64,000 bases of DNA from the NCBI GenBank assembly GCA_020636505.1, contig JACJXR010000005.1, positions 62,001 to 126,000 on the forward strand, written 5' to 3'. Under the pieces are notes generated by a model. The model saw only the letters and a program-made list of their open reading frames with translations. It did not search any database and was not told the DNA's origin. Positions 17,323 to 25,017 of this stretch are shown piece after piece. Source of the stretch: Chitinophagales bacterium. Lineage in GTDB: Bacteria; Bacteroidota; Bacteroidia; Chitinophagales; Chitinophagaceae. Each line of letters begins with the position of its first letter. The first letter of the stretch is position 1. The translations under genes were made by a program, and so were the position numbers.

Positions 17323-18744
17323 ATGAAACAGCTGATACTGAAAGGAAAAGAATTGATAAACATCGGGTTCCCTGAAACTGTGGCCATCGCCAAAGCGATA
17401 GAAGTGGCACAAAACAATTTCACCGAAACCGATAAAGAAGATGTCCTACAAACTTTGAAAGCAGTTTTGGACAACCCTGAATCATATACCGAGAACAGCC
17501 TCTACAGCCCTATCGCAGCAGAGCTGGTCGTAAAAGATGATACAATCCCTCTAAGAGAAAGTGTCGACTATGAAGTATACGGGGGAGAACACATAGAAGC
17601 GGGTGCGGTCAGGCAAATGGAGCTAGCGGCAAAGTTACCTGTAAGTATCGCGGGGGCTTTGATGCCTGACGCACACCAAGGCTATGGCCTGCCAATAGGC
17701 GGGGTACTTGCCACCGACAACGCCGTAATACCTTACGGTGTGGGTGTGGACATAGGTTGTAGAATGTGCTTGAGCATATATGATATACCTGAGCAGCACT
17801 TCAAAGAAAACGAAGATGGCTATAAAAGAGAGCTGATAGCACATACGCTTTTCGGCTCGGGTGCGGGGTTTGGAAAAGGATTGAAGAGTGACCACTCCAT
17901 ATTGGAAGATGACGTCTTCAGCTCGATACCATTTGTGAAGAACTTGCATGACAAAGCCTATGCACAATTGGGATCATCAGGCTCTGGCAACCACTTCGTA
18001 GAATGGGGCATCATAGAGATGTTGAGCGACGAGAACAACTTGAACATACCAAAAGGAAAGTACTTGGCATTATTGTCTCACTCAGGGTCGAGAGGTTTGG
18101 GTGCAACTACGGCAAACCACTATACACGACTTGCAAAAGAAGTGTGTAAACTACCTGCTGAAGCACAACACCTCGCTTACTTCGACCTCAACTCCGAATC
18201 GGGGCAAGAATACTGGGCAGCAATGACCCTTGCCGGGAATTATGCAAGCGCCTGCCATGAGGTGATACATAACAAACTGACCAAGGCCATAGGTGGAACT
18301 TTATTGAGCAGGGTGGAAAACCACCACAACTTTGCTTGGAAAGAGCAACTGAACGGTAAAAACGTGATAGTGCATAGAAAAGGTGCGACACCTGCCGGAA
18401 AAGGAGTGATGGGAATCATTCCAGGTTCGATGACTGCTCCGGGTTATTTGGTGATAGGAAGGGGTGAAGAAAAGTCCATCAACTCAGCATCGCATGGAGC
18501 TGGTAGGCAAATGAGCAGAACTCAGGCAAACAACACCTTTACACGCCAGAGTATGAAAGAAGTGCTGACCCAACATGATGTAACGCTTATAGGTGGTGGT
18601 GCCGACGAAGCACCGGGAGCCTACAAAGACATCAACGCCGTGATGGCATCACAAACAGAATTGGTTGATGTACTGGCCAGATTCAAACCTAAAATGGTGC
18701 GTATGGCCGATGATGAAAAGCGCAGAAAAAAGAGAAGAAAGTAG
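17323..18744 (+). CDS. rtcB: RNA-splicing ligase RtcB
   Basis: GTP- and Mn-dependent 3'-phosphate RNA ligase that joins 2',3'-cyclic phosphate or 3'-phosphate ends to 5'-OH ends (473 residues). Metal and catalytic residues are all visible: DAHQGYGLPIGG (His118), GVDIGCRM (Cys146), GSSGSGNHFVEWG (His224), LLSHSGSRGLG (His253), and SASHGAGRQMSR, whose His391 is the guanylylated residue. No archease or RtcA cyclase gene is adjacent. The gene stands alone under a divergent WYL regulator, unlike the RtcR-controlled rtcBA of enterobacteria. It probably repairs tRNA or rRNA cut by stress nucleases. Confidence 0.95.
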   Translation: MKQLILKGKELINIGFPETVAIAKAIEVAQNNFTETDKEDVLQTLKAVLDNPESYTENSLYSPIAAELVVKDDTIPLRESVDYEVYGGEHIEAGAVRQMELAAKLPVSIAGALMPDAHQGYGLPIGGVLATDNAVIPYGVGVDIGCRMCLSIYDIPEQHFKENEDGYKRELIAHTLFGSGAGFGKGLKSDHSILEDDVFSSIPFVKNLHDKAYAQLGSSGSGNHFVEWGIIEMLSDENNLNIPKGKYLALLSHSGSRGLGATTANHYTRLAKEVCKLPAEAQHLAYFDLNSESGQEYWAAMTLAGNYASACHEVIHNKLTKAIGGTLLSRVENHHNFAWKEQLNGKNVIVHRKGATPAGKGVMGIIPGSMTAPGYLVIGRGEEKSINSASHGAGRQMSRTQANNTFTRQSMKEVLTQHDVTLIGGGADEAPGAYKDINAVMASQTELVDVLARFKPKMVRMADDEKRRKKRRK

Positions 18745-18759
18745 ATTTCCAACAATCAA

Positions 18760-18784
18760 CAAAGCCGCCCGAAAGGCGGCTTTG
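18760..18784. terminator. bidirectional terminator between rtcB and tRNA-Ala
   Basis: Ten-base perfect stem CAAAGCCGCC / GGCGGCTTTG with a five-base loop, flanked by T-rich sequence on both strands. It can end rtcB on the plus strand and the tRNA transcript on the minus strand. Confidence 0.85.
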
Positions 18785-18787
18785 TTT

Positions 18788-18862
<75 letters not shown>

Positions 18863-18872
18863 GAGCGGAGTG

Positions 18873-18904
18873 CAAAGATAATCGTTGGCGAACAATAACT
18901 CCAA
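18873..18904 (-). promoter_or_regulatory. promoter of tRNA-Ala
   Basis: On the minus strand, TTG (18902-18904), 21 bases, then TATCTTTG (18873-18880), with the tRNA 5' end ten bases on. This is a full match to the Bacteroidota -33/-7 consensus and helps calibrate the boxes seen before protein genes in this window. Confidence 0.72.
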
Positions 18905-18926
18905 ATTTCTGTACCTTTAATATAGC

Positions 18927-19085
18927 ATGTGGAAGCAAATACTGACATATTTATATCTACGTAAACGCGACCCCAACGAGCCGCGCAACATCAATATCAA
19001 GATGATGCACGGGATGAACCGTATCTCCATCATCGTATTCTTTATTGCAGTGATAATTATGATAGTGCGTTTATTGACCAAGTAG
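18927..19085 (+). CDS. small DUF6728-like membrane protein
   Basis: A 52-residue protein starting MWKQILTYLYLRKRDPNEPR, then NINIKMMHGMNRISI and a single membrane helix (IIVFFIAVIIMIVRLL). This matches my recollection of DUF6728, a short family of unknown function found across Bacteroidota with the same MWKQ start and MMHG-NRIS centre. A near-consensus -7 box TACCTTTA (18912-18919) lies seven bases before the ATG. The last 15 bases, including the stop, overlap the 3' end of lpxB on the other strand. Short but convincing because of the family pattern; function unknown. Confidence 0.8.
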   Translation: MWKQILTYLYLRKRDPNEPRNINIKMMHGMNRISIIVFFIAVIIMIVRLLTK

Positions 19086-20174
19086 TGTCAACACCTCATC
19101 TGCAGCCAATTCAGACGTTTTGTAATCTCCAAGTTTGTGCCAAAGCTCTTTGTAGTCGGCTTTCATATTAGTGATGTACGACTCATCTTCCAATACTTTC
19201 TTCAACTCTTCATGAAGCTTGTCCTCGTTGAAATCGTCTTGTATCAGCTCTTTGATGACCTCTTTATCCATTATCAAGTTCACCAATGAGATGTATTTCA
19301 CATCAACAAGTTTAGTAGCCAACCAAAATGATATGGCATTGCCTTTATAACATACCACCTCGGGCACACCGAACAATGCTGTTTCGAGTGTAGCGGTACC
19401 ACTGGTGACCAATGCGGCTTTGGCTTGCTTCAGCAGATTGTATGTTTGGTTGTTGACCACAAGCACATCCTTGTCGCCTATCATTTCTTGATAGAAACTT
19501 TCAGGCTGAGAAGGTGCTTGAGCCACCACGAACCTGTATCCGAGAAAGCGTTCCACCATTTTCAGCATTATAGGCAGCTTTACTTTTATCTCCTGTTTAC
19601 GACTGCCCGGCAACAATGCTATGATCGGCTTGTCTGAAACAGGCTCCGCGGGAACGTTCTTTATCTCATTGTCCACCACTTCCGTCAATGGATGCCCTAC
19701 ATAGCTTACGTCATAGTTCCACTTGTCTCTATAATAATTCACCTCGAAAGGCAGTATCACGAGCATCTTATCGACATCACGCTTTATTTTCTTTACTCTA
19801 TTGGCTTTCCACGCCCATACTTGCGGAGAGATGTAATACACCACTTTTATCCCCTGTTGCTTTGCCCATTCGGCTATACGTAAATTAAATCCCGGATAAT
19901 CTATCAATATCAGCACATCGGGATTGTAAGCAATAATATCTTTTTTGCAGAGATCGATATTGCGAAGAATGGTCCTAAGGTTGGCAATCACTTCCACAAA
20001 GCCCATAAACGCCAAGTCGCGATAGTGCTTTACCAATGTTGCACCTGCAGCTTGCATTTTATCACCACCCCAGCAGCGTACATCCGCTTGTCCGTCTTTT
20101 TTGTGTAATGCTTTTATGAGATTACCGCCATGCAGATCTCCACTCGCCTCGCCCGCTATGACATAGTAGCGCAT
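19071..20174 (-). CDS. lpxB: lipid-A-disaccharide synthase
   Basis: GT19 enzyme joining UDP-2,3-diacylglucosamine and lipid X to form the lipid A disaccharide, peripheral on the inner membrane. 367 residues, normal length. Signatures: MRYYVIAGEASGDLHGGNLI at the N-terminus, DVLILIDYPGFNLRIA, YYISPQVWAWKANRVKKIKR, LPFEVNYY and LLPGSRKQEI. Its ATG directly follows the TAA of the upstream small membrane protein with no gap, so the two are translationally linked. Together with the PagL-like and LpxD-like genes it shows a lipid A-bearing outer membrane. Confidence 0.96.
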   Translation of the reverse strand: MRYYVIAGEASGDLHGGNLIKALHKKDGQADVRCWGGDKMQAAGATLVKHYRDLAFMGFVEVIANLRTILRNIDLCKKDIIAYNPDVLILIDYPGFNLRIAEWAKQQGIKVVYYISPQVWAWKANRVKKIKRDVDKMLVILPFEVNYYRDKWNYDVSYVGHPLTEVVDNEIKNVPAEPVSDKPIIALLPGSRKQEIKVKLPIMLKMVERFLGYRFVVAQAPSQPESFYQEMIGDKDVLVVNNQTYNLLKQAKAALVTSGTATLETALFGVPEVVCYKGNAISFWLATKLVDVKYISLVNLIMDKEVIKELIQDDFNEDKLHEELKKVLEDESYITNMKADYKELWHKLGDYKTSELAADEVLTLLGQ

Positions 20175-20465
20175 TTACCATACAAACTTTAGCAACACAA
20201 TCAGTACGGCATACAGCATGGTTGCAATGAGAATTCCCCTTGCCGTAAGGTCCAAACGTCTGTTGGTATAGTAGATGAAAGGAATGATATTGGCCAGAAT
20301 GCTAAGGCTAAGGATTTTTGCTGTTTGATCGAAATCACGCACAAGTGCACTCGCAAAATCGCCCAATGAAACACCTTGAAACTTGATAAGATATACGATA
20401 AATATACCCAACATCGGCATCAACAATCCTATCAACAAGCCTAAAATCGATACGTTACGTTTCAT
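20175..20465 (-). CDS. small membrane protein co-transcribed with lpxB
   Basis: 96 residues with three hydrophobic segments (about residues 6-27, 45-65 and 73-94), starting MKRNVSILGLLIGLLMPMLG. An ATG at 20465 is supported by a perfect -7 box TATATTTG (minus strand, 20472-20479) ending six bases upstream; longer versions would read through that box. Its stop abuts the lpxB start (TAAATG). It resembles small proteins found before lpxB in other Bacteroidota as I recall, but I cannot name a family. A role in lipid A synthesis or export is inferred from linkage only. Confidence 0.72.
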   Translation of the reverse strand: MKRNVSILGLLIGLLMPMLGIFIVYLIKFQGVSLGDFASALVRDFDQTAKILSLSILANIIPFIYYTNRRLDLTARGILIATMLYAVLIVLLKFVW

Positions 20466-20471
20466 AGCATT

Positions 20472-20479
20472 CAAATATA
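20472..20479 (-). promoter_or_regulatory. -7 box of the small membrane protein-lpxB operon
   Basis: TATATTTG on the minus strand, six bases before the start codon at 20465. Predicted transcription start is only a base or two before the ATG. Confidence 0.55.
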
Positions 20480-20516
20480 TTGCTAATATACAAGTGAAAA
20501 AATCATTTTCGTAACG

Positions 20517-20548
20517 TTGGACTGTCAATGTTTTAAGAATTACCTTTG
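20517..20548 (+). promoter_or_regulatory. promoter of the ComA-like gene
   Basis: TTG (20517-20519), 21 bases, TACCTTTG (20541-20548). Full Bacteroidota consensus, giving a leader of about 20 bases before the ATG at 20572. Confidence 0.7.
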
Positions 20549-20571
20549 CAAATCAGAGTAAAACAGTTTAA

Positions 20572-21333
20572 ATGAATTTTGCATTAAAGAATATTCCCGA
20601 CCGTACGCAAAAACCAAGAGAATATGGTTTGACCATGTCTATGGACAAAGGGCTTGGACATGACGATGTAAAAAACTTCATGTCTGTTGCGGCACCGTAC
20701 GTGGACATCGTAAAGCTTGGCTTCGGTACAGCTTTCGTAACAAACAGATTGCGTGAGAAGATAGACATATACAAATCGCACAACATACCGGTTTATTTCG
20801 GCGGTACATTGTTTGAGGCTTTTTTGATAAGAGGGCAGTTTGACGACTATTTGGCTGCTGTAAAAGATTACGGTCTTGACTATGTGGAAGTGTCTGATGG
20901 TTCCATCACCATACCACATGAAGAAAAGTGCAAATACATCAGTGAGTTGGCCAAACATGTTACCGTACTTTCTGAAGTGGGTTCTAAAGATGCGGCACAC
21001 ATCATACCGCCATACAAATGGATAGAATTGATGCAGGCCGAATTGAATGCAGGTGCCACTTACGTGATAGCTGAAGCAAGAGAGTCGGGCAACGTGGGTG
21101 TATATCGCGGAACAGGCGAGGTGCGTGAAGGTTTGGTACAAGAGATACTCACCAAAATACCATACGAGAAGATCATTTGGGAAGCACCGCTTAAGGCACA
21201 ACAGGTTTACTTCCTTGAATTATTGGGAGCAAACGTCAATCTCGGCAATATAGCTCCATCGGAAGTATTACCGCTTGAAGCCACTCGAAACGGATTGAGA
21301 GGTGATACCTTCCATCTATTCCTAAACAAATAA
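20572..21333 (+). CDS. phosphosulfolactate synthase ComA-like
   Basis: ComA adds sulfite to phosphoenolpyruvate to give (R)-phosphosulfolactate, first step of one coenzyme M route in methanogens and of sulfolactate synthesis in Bacillus. This 253-residue TIM-barrel protein shows family stretches YGLTMSMDKGLG near residue 18, PYVDIVKLGFGTAF, VYFGGTLFEAF, DYVEVSDGSITIP and YVIAEARESGNVGV. No ComB, ComC or sulfopyruvate enzymes adjoin it; it has its own promoter and terminator. In Bacteroidota a link to sulfonate or sulfonolipid metabolism is possible but is my inference. Confidence 0.86.
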   Translation: MNFALKNIPDRTQKPREYGLTMSMDKGLGHDDVKNFMSVAAPYVDIVKLGFGTAFVTNRLREKIDIYKSHNIPVYFGGTLFEAFLIRGQFDDYLAAVKDYGLDYVEVSDGSITIPHEEKCKYISELAKHVTVLSEVGSKDAAHIIPPYKWIELMQAELNAGATYVIAEARESGNVGVYRGTGEVREGLVQEILTKIPYEKIIWEAPLKAQQVYFLELLGANVNLGNIAPSEVLPLEATRNGLRGDTFHLFLNK

Positions 21334-21338
21334 TTATC

Positions 21339-21365
21339 AAAGGGTATCTCACGATACCCTTTTTT
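21339..21365 (+). terminator. terminator after the ComA-like gene
   Basis: Ten-base perfect stem AAAGGGTATC / GATACCCTTT with loop TCAC and a T run. The tail runs into a possible -7 box (TATTTTTA, 21365-21372) of aroE. Confidence 0.9.
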
Positions 21366-21376
21366 ATTTTTACACT

Positions 21377-22129
21377 ATGAGTGATGCTGCTCTATATGGT
21401 TTGGTAGGTAAAAACCTGGAACATTCTTTTTCGTACGCCTACTTCGGAAAAAAGTTTGCCACTGAAAACATCAATGCCGAATACATAAACATTGAGGTGG
21501 ATGATATGGATGAACTGTTTGATTTCATCAATCAAAACCCCGGCACAAAAGGACTGAACGTAACCATACCCTACAAAGAAGTAATAATACCTCACTTGGA
21601 TAATATCACTCCCGAAGCTGCGAGTATCGGAGCTGTCAACTGCATAAGTTTTCATGACGGACTGACCACAGGGCATAATACTGATGTCATAGGTTTCAAA
21701 CATAATATTGAACCGTTGTTGAAACCCAACATGAAAAAGGCTATGATACTTGGCACAGGCGGTGGAGCGAAAGCAGTGGCTTATGTTCTTCAAGAACTTG
21801 GCATAACATGCACCATGGTTTCGAGCAGCGAAAAAGGCGACAGTATATCTTATGCTGATGTAAGCAAAGAAATAATCGAAGAACATCTGTTGATAGTGAA
21901 CACAACTCCTTTGGGTATGTATCCTGATGTTGACAGCTTCCCGCCTATATCTTACCGTGCCTTAACAGGAGAGCATTCACTGTACGATCTGATATACAAT
22001 CCCACCGAAACCAAATTTCTGAAATACGGGAAACACTATGGTGCCGCCACAAAGAACGGATTGGAAATGCTTGAACTGCAAGCAGAGGCATCTTGGGAAA
22101 TTTGGCAGCACTACAAGCCTATGGTGTAA
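21377..22129 (+). CDS. aroE: shikimate dehydrogenase
   Basis: NADPH-dependent reduction of 3-dehydroshikimate to shikimate. 250 residues, slightly short for AroE. The shikimate-binding start is LYGLVGKNLEHSFSYAYFG, followed by GLNVTIPYKEVIIPHLD with the catalytic Lys, GAVNCISF, GHNTDVIGF with the conserved Asp, and the Rossmann loop ILGTGGGAKAVAYVL. The C-terminal NGLEMLELQAEASWEIW is typical. ATG 21377 is four bases after TATTTTTA. The 3' end overlaps the convergent methyltransferase by 19 bases. It is the aromatic pathway partner of the DAHP synthase fusion nearby. Confidence 0.94.
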   Translation: MSDAALYGLVGKNLEHSFSYAYFGKKFATENINAEYINIEVDDMDELFDFINQNPGTKGLNVTIPYKEVIIPHLDNITPEAASIGAVNCISFHDGLTTGHNTDVIGFKHNIEPLLKPNMKKAMILGTGGGAKAVAYVLQELGITCTMVSSSEKGDSISYADVSKEIIEEHLLIVNTTPLGMYPDVDSFPPISYRALTGEHSLYDLIYNPTETKFLKYGKHYGAATKNGLEMLELQAEASWEIWQHYKPMV

Positions 22130-22902
22130 TACACACAAGTAGTTAGAAAGTTGCGTACAAATGGAATGGCCGATATGATGGGTGTTTGTTTTATCGGTTT
22201 CCAACCGAACTTGTATTTGTATATCGGATTCAATAAGAAGTGTTGTTTTTGTTTCACTTTGAATCCGCTGCGTTTCACGATGCGTTCAAATCGTTCGATG
22301 GAAATTCTTGTATCGTATATCTCCATCAGCTCCTCTATCTTATTTTTGCTTTCGCCGAACATTTTCAATATTGACTTATAAACAGGCTTTGGCAGTATAT
22401 GATAATAAGGCAGCATGGATATTTTGTTTATCGCGACCTGCTGGTGTCCGCCAAAAGGCATATACCACGGAGGAAACCCGAAAAACACTTGACCATCGGG
22501 TTTGAGTAACTTCTTCAAATATGGGATGAACTTCTCCTGTTCCGGAACATGTTCTATCGTATCCTTCAATACTATGACATCAAAGGAATTGGCAAACCTG
22601 CTCAGAAAAGCATCATCGTAAATATTCATGCAAAGGAACTCGGCCTTACCTTCTTTGATCTTATCTTCAAAAAAATCGTTGGCGGTATCTATACGAACTT
22701 TATCAAGGTCAACACCTACACAGTAACAACTTCTGTCGATAAATGGCTGAAGCACCCCCCCTTCTCCACAACCGATCTCCAATACACGAGTATCGGGAGT
22801 TATCGGTTTGGTTTGTTCTATGAACGGCATAACATAGGTACGCGAGTTGTCCACTTGCTGACCATACATTATGTCCTTGTCCTTATGTTGCTTTAGCGCC
22901 AA
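22111..22902 (-). CDS. class I SAM-dependent methyltransferase
   Basis: A 263-residue Methyltransf_11/23-like protein. Motif I is TRVLEIGCGEGGVLQPFIDR near residues 39-58, the acidic loop is VGVDLDKVRID, and FDVIVLKDTIEHVPEQEKF carries the His-containing late motif. The C-terminal half (HQQVAINKISMLPYYHILP onward) is typical of lipid- or glycan-linked Bacteroidota methyltransferases. The best start is a TTG at 22902, preceded by AGAAAG; an ATG 11 codons later is the alternative. Substrate unknown. Its 3' end overlaps aroE, and its upstream neighbour is the DAHPS-CM gene, 29 bases away on the same strand. Confidence 0.8.
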   Translation of the reverse strand: MALKQHKDKDIMYGQQVDNSRTYVMPFIEQTKPITPDTRVLEIGCGEGGVLQPFIDRSCYCVGVDLDKVRIDTANDFFEDKIKEGKAEFLCMNIYDDAFLSRFANSFDVIVLKDTIEHVPEQEKFIPYLKKLLKPDGQVFFGFPPWYMPFGGHQQVAINKISMLPYYHILPKPVYKSILKMFGESKNKIEELMEIYDTRISIERFERIVKRSGFKVKQKQHFLLNPIYKYKFGWKPIKQTPIISAIPFVRNFLTTCVYYTIGL

Positions 22903-22931
22903 TTCTTTCTATATTATTAAAGCCGGTAAAG

Positions 22932-24008
22932 TTAGCTTTTTAGCTCTTTAATTACACCTTGTAATATCTCTAACTGACGGTTAATGCTGTACCCGTGAAT
23001 TTTTTCATACAAAGCAACAATGAATTCTTTGGAAAGGCCTGCCTGCTCTGCTCTAGCGCCTCTTGTATCCACAATGTCGCGCCAACGCTCGGGTTGATAT
23101 GCGGTCATGTTCTCATCCTTCTTAATTAAACCTATCTTTTCGGTAAGCTCCATTCTTCTGACCAACAAATCGATTATCTCCGCATCTATTCCATCCATCA
23201 ATTGCCTCAGGTATTCCAAGCCAATGCTTTCTGTGTTAGGCTCTGCATTGTCTCGGACAACTATTTTTTCCAGAATATCTCTCAGCTCATCGGGCGTTAC
23301 TTGTTGTGCGGCATCGCTTAATGCCTGCGTAGGGTTTGTATGCGTCTCTATCATCAATCCATCAAAACCAATATTGATGGCCTTTTGGGCAATGTCGGGA
23401 ACAAGCTCACTGTTTCCTGTGATATGACTCGGGTCACATATGATGGGGATATCCGGCATTCTGCGTTTCAGCTCAATCGGGATGGCCCAGTTGGGCTGAT
23501 TGCGATATACCGACGGAGCGTTATAACTGGAAAACCCTCTGTGTATGGCAGCTATCTCTGTAATACCCGCATGAGCCACTCGCTCTATACCTCCTTGCCA
23601 AAGGTCTACATCGGGATTGACAGGGTTTTTAACCATTACAGGTATTTGTACACCCTTAAGCGCATCTGCTATCCTTTGTACCTGAAACGGATTGACAGTA
23701 GTTCTGGCACCTATCCAAAGTACATCTATACCATGTTTCAACGCTTCCTCCACATGTGTTGGTGTAGCCACCTCAACAGTTACAGGAATGTTATACGCAT
23801 TCTTAACCTCTTGAAGCCATTTGAGTGCCGGTTCTCCGACACCTTCAAAAGATCCCGGCCTTGTCCTTGGCTTCCACACACCTGCTCTGAACAGGTCTAT
23901 CTCCAACGGCTTAACCGCAGCGGCAATTCCCATCACCTGCTCAAGGCTCTCCGCACTGCACGGGCCTGCGATCACAAACGCCTTACCTTGTCTCGTAAAG
24001 AATGACAT
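22932..24008 (-). CDS. bifunctional DAHP synthase / chorismate mutase
   Basis: Catalyses both the entry step (PEP + erythrose 4-phosphate to DAHP) and the first step after chorismate toward Phe and Tyr. Residues 1-260 are a type I-beta DAHP synthase: AFVIAGPCSAESLEQVMGIA, FRAGVWKPRTRPGSFEG, MVKNPVNPD, AAIHRGFSSY and CDPSHITGNSELVPDIA. Residues about 265-355 are an AroQ-type chorismate mutase: YLRQLMDGIDAEIIDLLVRR, then MELTEKIGLIKK. The C-terminal fusion is known in Bacteroidota and gives feedback control of the synthase through the mutase domain. The start ATG is fixed by a -7 box four bases upstream. Confidence 0.94.
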   Translation of the reverse strand: MSFFTRQGKAFVIAGPCSAESLEQVMGIAAAVKPLEIDLFRAGVWKPRTRPGSFEGVGEPALKWLQEVKNAYNIPVTVEVATPTHVEEALKHGIDVLWIGARTTVNPFQVQRIADALKGVQIPVMVKNPVNPDVDLWQGGIERVAHAGITEIAAIHRGFSSYNAPSVYRNQPNWAIPIELKRRMPDIPIICDPSHITGNSELVPDIAQKAINIGFDGLMIETHTNPTQALSDAAQQVTPDELRDILEKIVVRDNAEPNTESIGLEYLRQLMDGIDAEIIDLLVRRMELTEKIGLIKKDENMTAYQPERWRDIVDTRGARAEQAGLSKEFIVALYEKIHGYSINRQLEILQGVIKELKS

Positions 24009-24012
24009 ATGG

Positions 24013-24020
24013 CAAAGATA
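24013..24020 (-). promoter_or_regulatory. -7 box of the DAHP synthase-chorismate mutase gene
   Basis: TATCTTTG on the minus strand, four bases before the ATG at 24008. Transcription should start at or within a base or two of the start codon. Confidence 0.6.
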
Positions 24021-24079
24021 AACTGCAATTGACGAAACACCGTTTATTATTATCTATCGTATCATCGCGATATTGAAAC

Positions 24080-24087
24080 TATCTTTG
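24080..24087 (+). promoter_or_regulatory. -7 box of truB
   Basis: TATCTTTG, four bases before the ATG at 24092; no room for a ribosome binding site between predicted transcription start and start codon. Confidence 0.6.
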
Positions 24088-24091
24088 CCCT

Positions 24092-24778
24092 ATGAAGCAT
24101 TTGCCACTGCCCACGGAGCTGAAAGAAGGAGGAGTGATACTTGTTGACAAACCTTACGAGTGGACCTCATTCGATGTAATCAACAAAATCAGAAAACAGT
24201 TACATGTAAAGATCGGACACTGTGGCACTTTGGACCCTTTGGCAACAGGATTGCTGATATGCTGTACAGGAAAGTTCACTAAAAAAATAACCGACTATCA
24301 AAAATTGCCCAAAGAGTATACCGGCATATTTCATATGGGTGCTACCACACCCACATACGACCTTGAGAGCGAGCCTGTACCGCAATCAGACTATCAACAC
24401 TTGACAGAAGAAGCGATCATTGCCGCCACTTCAAAATTCACAGGTGACATACAACAAGTACCTCCTGCACACAGCGCGATCAAAAAAGGAGGCAAACGTG
24501 CCTACGAATATGCCCGTGCGGGTAAAGAAATAGTACTTGAGCCAAGAAATGTACAAATAACCGAGTTTGAAATAACCAAAATAGCACTACCTGAAATCCA
24601 TTTCAGAGTAGCATGCAGTACGGGTACCTACATCCGCTCATTGGCACACGACTTCGGTCAAGAGTTAGGCTGTGGCGCATATTTGCAAGAATTGAGACGT
24701 ACTCTTATCGGTGAATTCAACAGCGAAAATGCGCTTTCTCCTACCGAATGGATAGCTTACTGGATAGCCAACGGTTAA
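24092..24778 (+). CDS. truB: tRNA pseudouridine-55 synthase
   Basis: Makes pseudouridine 55 in the T loop of tRNAs. 228 residues, the short form without a PUA domain. GVILVDKPYEWTSFDVINKI opens the fold, GHCGTLDPLATGLLICCTGK carries the catalytic Asp, and YTGIFHMGATTPTYDLESE, KKGGKRAYEYARAG and CSTGTYIRSLAHDFG follow. The start is fixed by the -7 box four bases upstream and by divergence from the DAHP synthase gene. It is monocistronic; the next terminator is 200 bases on. Confidence 0.95.
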   Translation: MKHLPLPTELKEGGVILVDKPYEWTSFDVINKIRKQLHVKIGHCGTLDPLATGLLICCTGKFTKKITDYQKLPKEYTGIFHMGATTPTYDLESEPVPQSDYQHLTEEAIIAATSKFTGDIQQVPPAHSAIKKGGKRAYEYARAGKEIVLEPRNVQITEFEITKIALPEIHFRVACSTGTYIRSLAHDFGQELGCGAYLQELRRTLIGEFNSENALSPTEWIAYWIANG

Positions 24779-24812
24779 TAATCGTCTATTTCATAAATAC
24801 ACATATTTAACC

Positions 24813-24852
24813 AAACCTGCTTTTCGTACGACGAAACCTGCTTTTCGTACGA
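24813..24852 (+). repeat. tandem 21-base repeat, two copies
   Basis: AAACCTGCTTTTCGTACGA occurs exactly at 24813-24831 and again at 24834-24852 (period 21). It lies in the 239-base gap between truB and the DUF4440-like lipoprotein, which otherwise shows only AT-rich sequence and a terminator. No coding frame there is convincing. Confidence 0.7.
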
Positions 24853-24975
24853 TGCCACACTATAATGTGATTTAATTGCATTTACTTCATATTCTATAAA
24901 CCACAACTCTATAAATCCTAATACATTTCTCAGTGCCCTGTTGAAATGGAGAAGCCAGGCCCTATAAACCCGCAT

Positions 24976-25007
24976 AAGGTAATTGTTAAATACAATTACC
25001 TTTTTTT
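24976..25007 (+). terminator. terminator upstream of the DUF4440-like lipoprotein
   Basis: Eleven-base perfect stem AAGGTAATTGT / ACAATTACCTT, five-base loop, T run. It is 197 bases beyond the truB stop and only ten bases before the next start codon, so it either ends a long truB 3' UTR or a transcript made inside the gap. Confidence 0.85.
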
Positions 25008-25017
25008 ATTTTTCAGT

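Noticed and set aside
17229..17474. Longer WYL regulator with an 82-residue N-terminal extension
   Set aside because: The extension is antisense to rtcB and crosses both divergent promoters; the helix-turn-helix begins correctly at ATG 17228.
18968..18992. GC-rich stretch before lpxB as a possible second tRNA
   Set aside because: No cloverleaf can be formed; it is coding sequence of the 52-residue DUF6728 protein.
24775..24975. Minus-strand frame with SYEKQVSSYEKQV created by the 21-base repeat
   Set aside because: The repeat peptide is a by-product of the DNA repeat; no start context, no homologue recognised, and it overlaps the truB stop.
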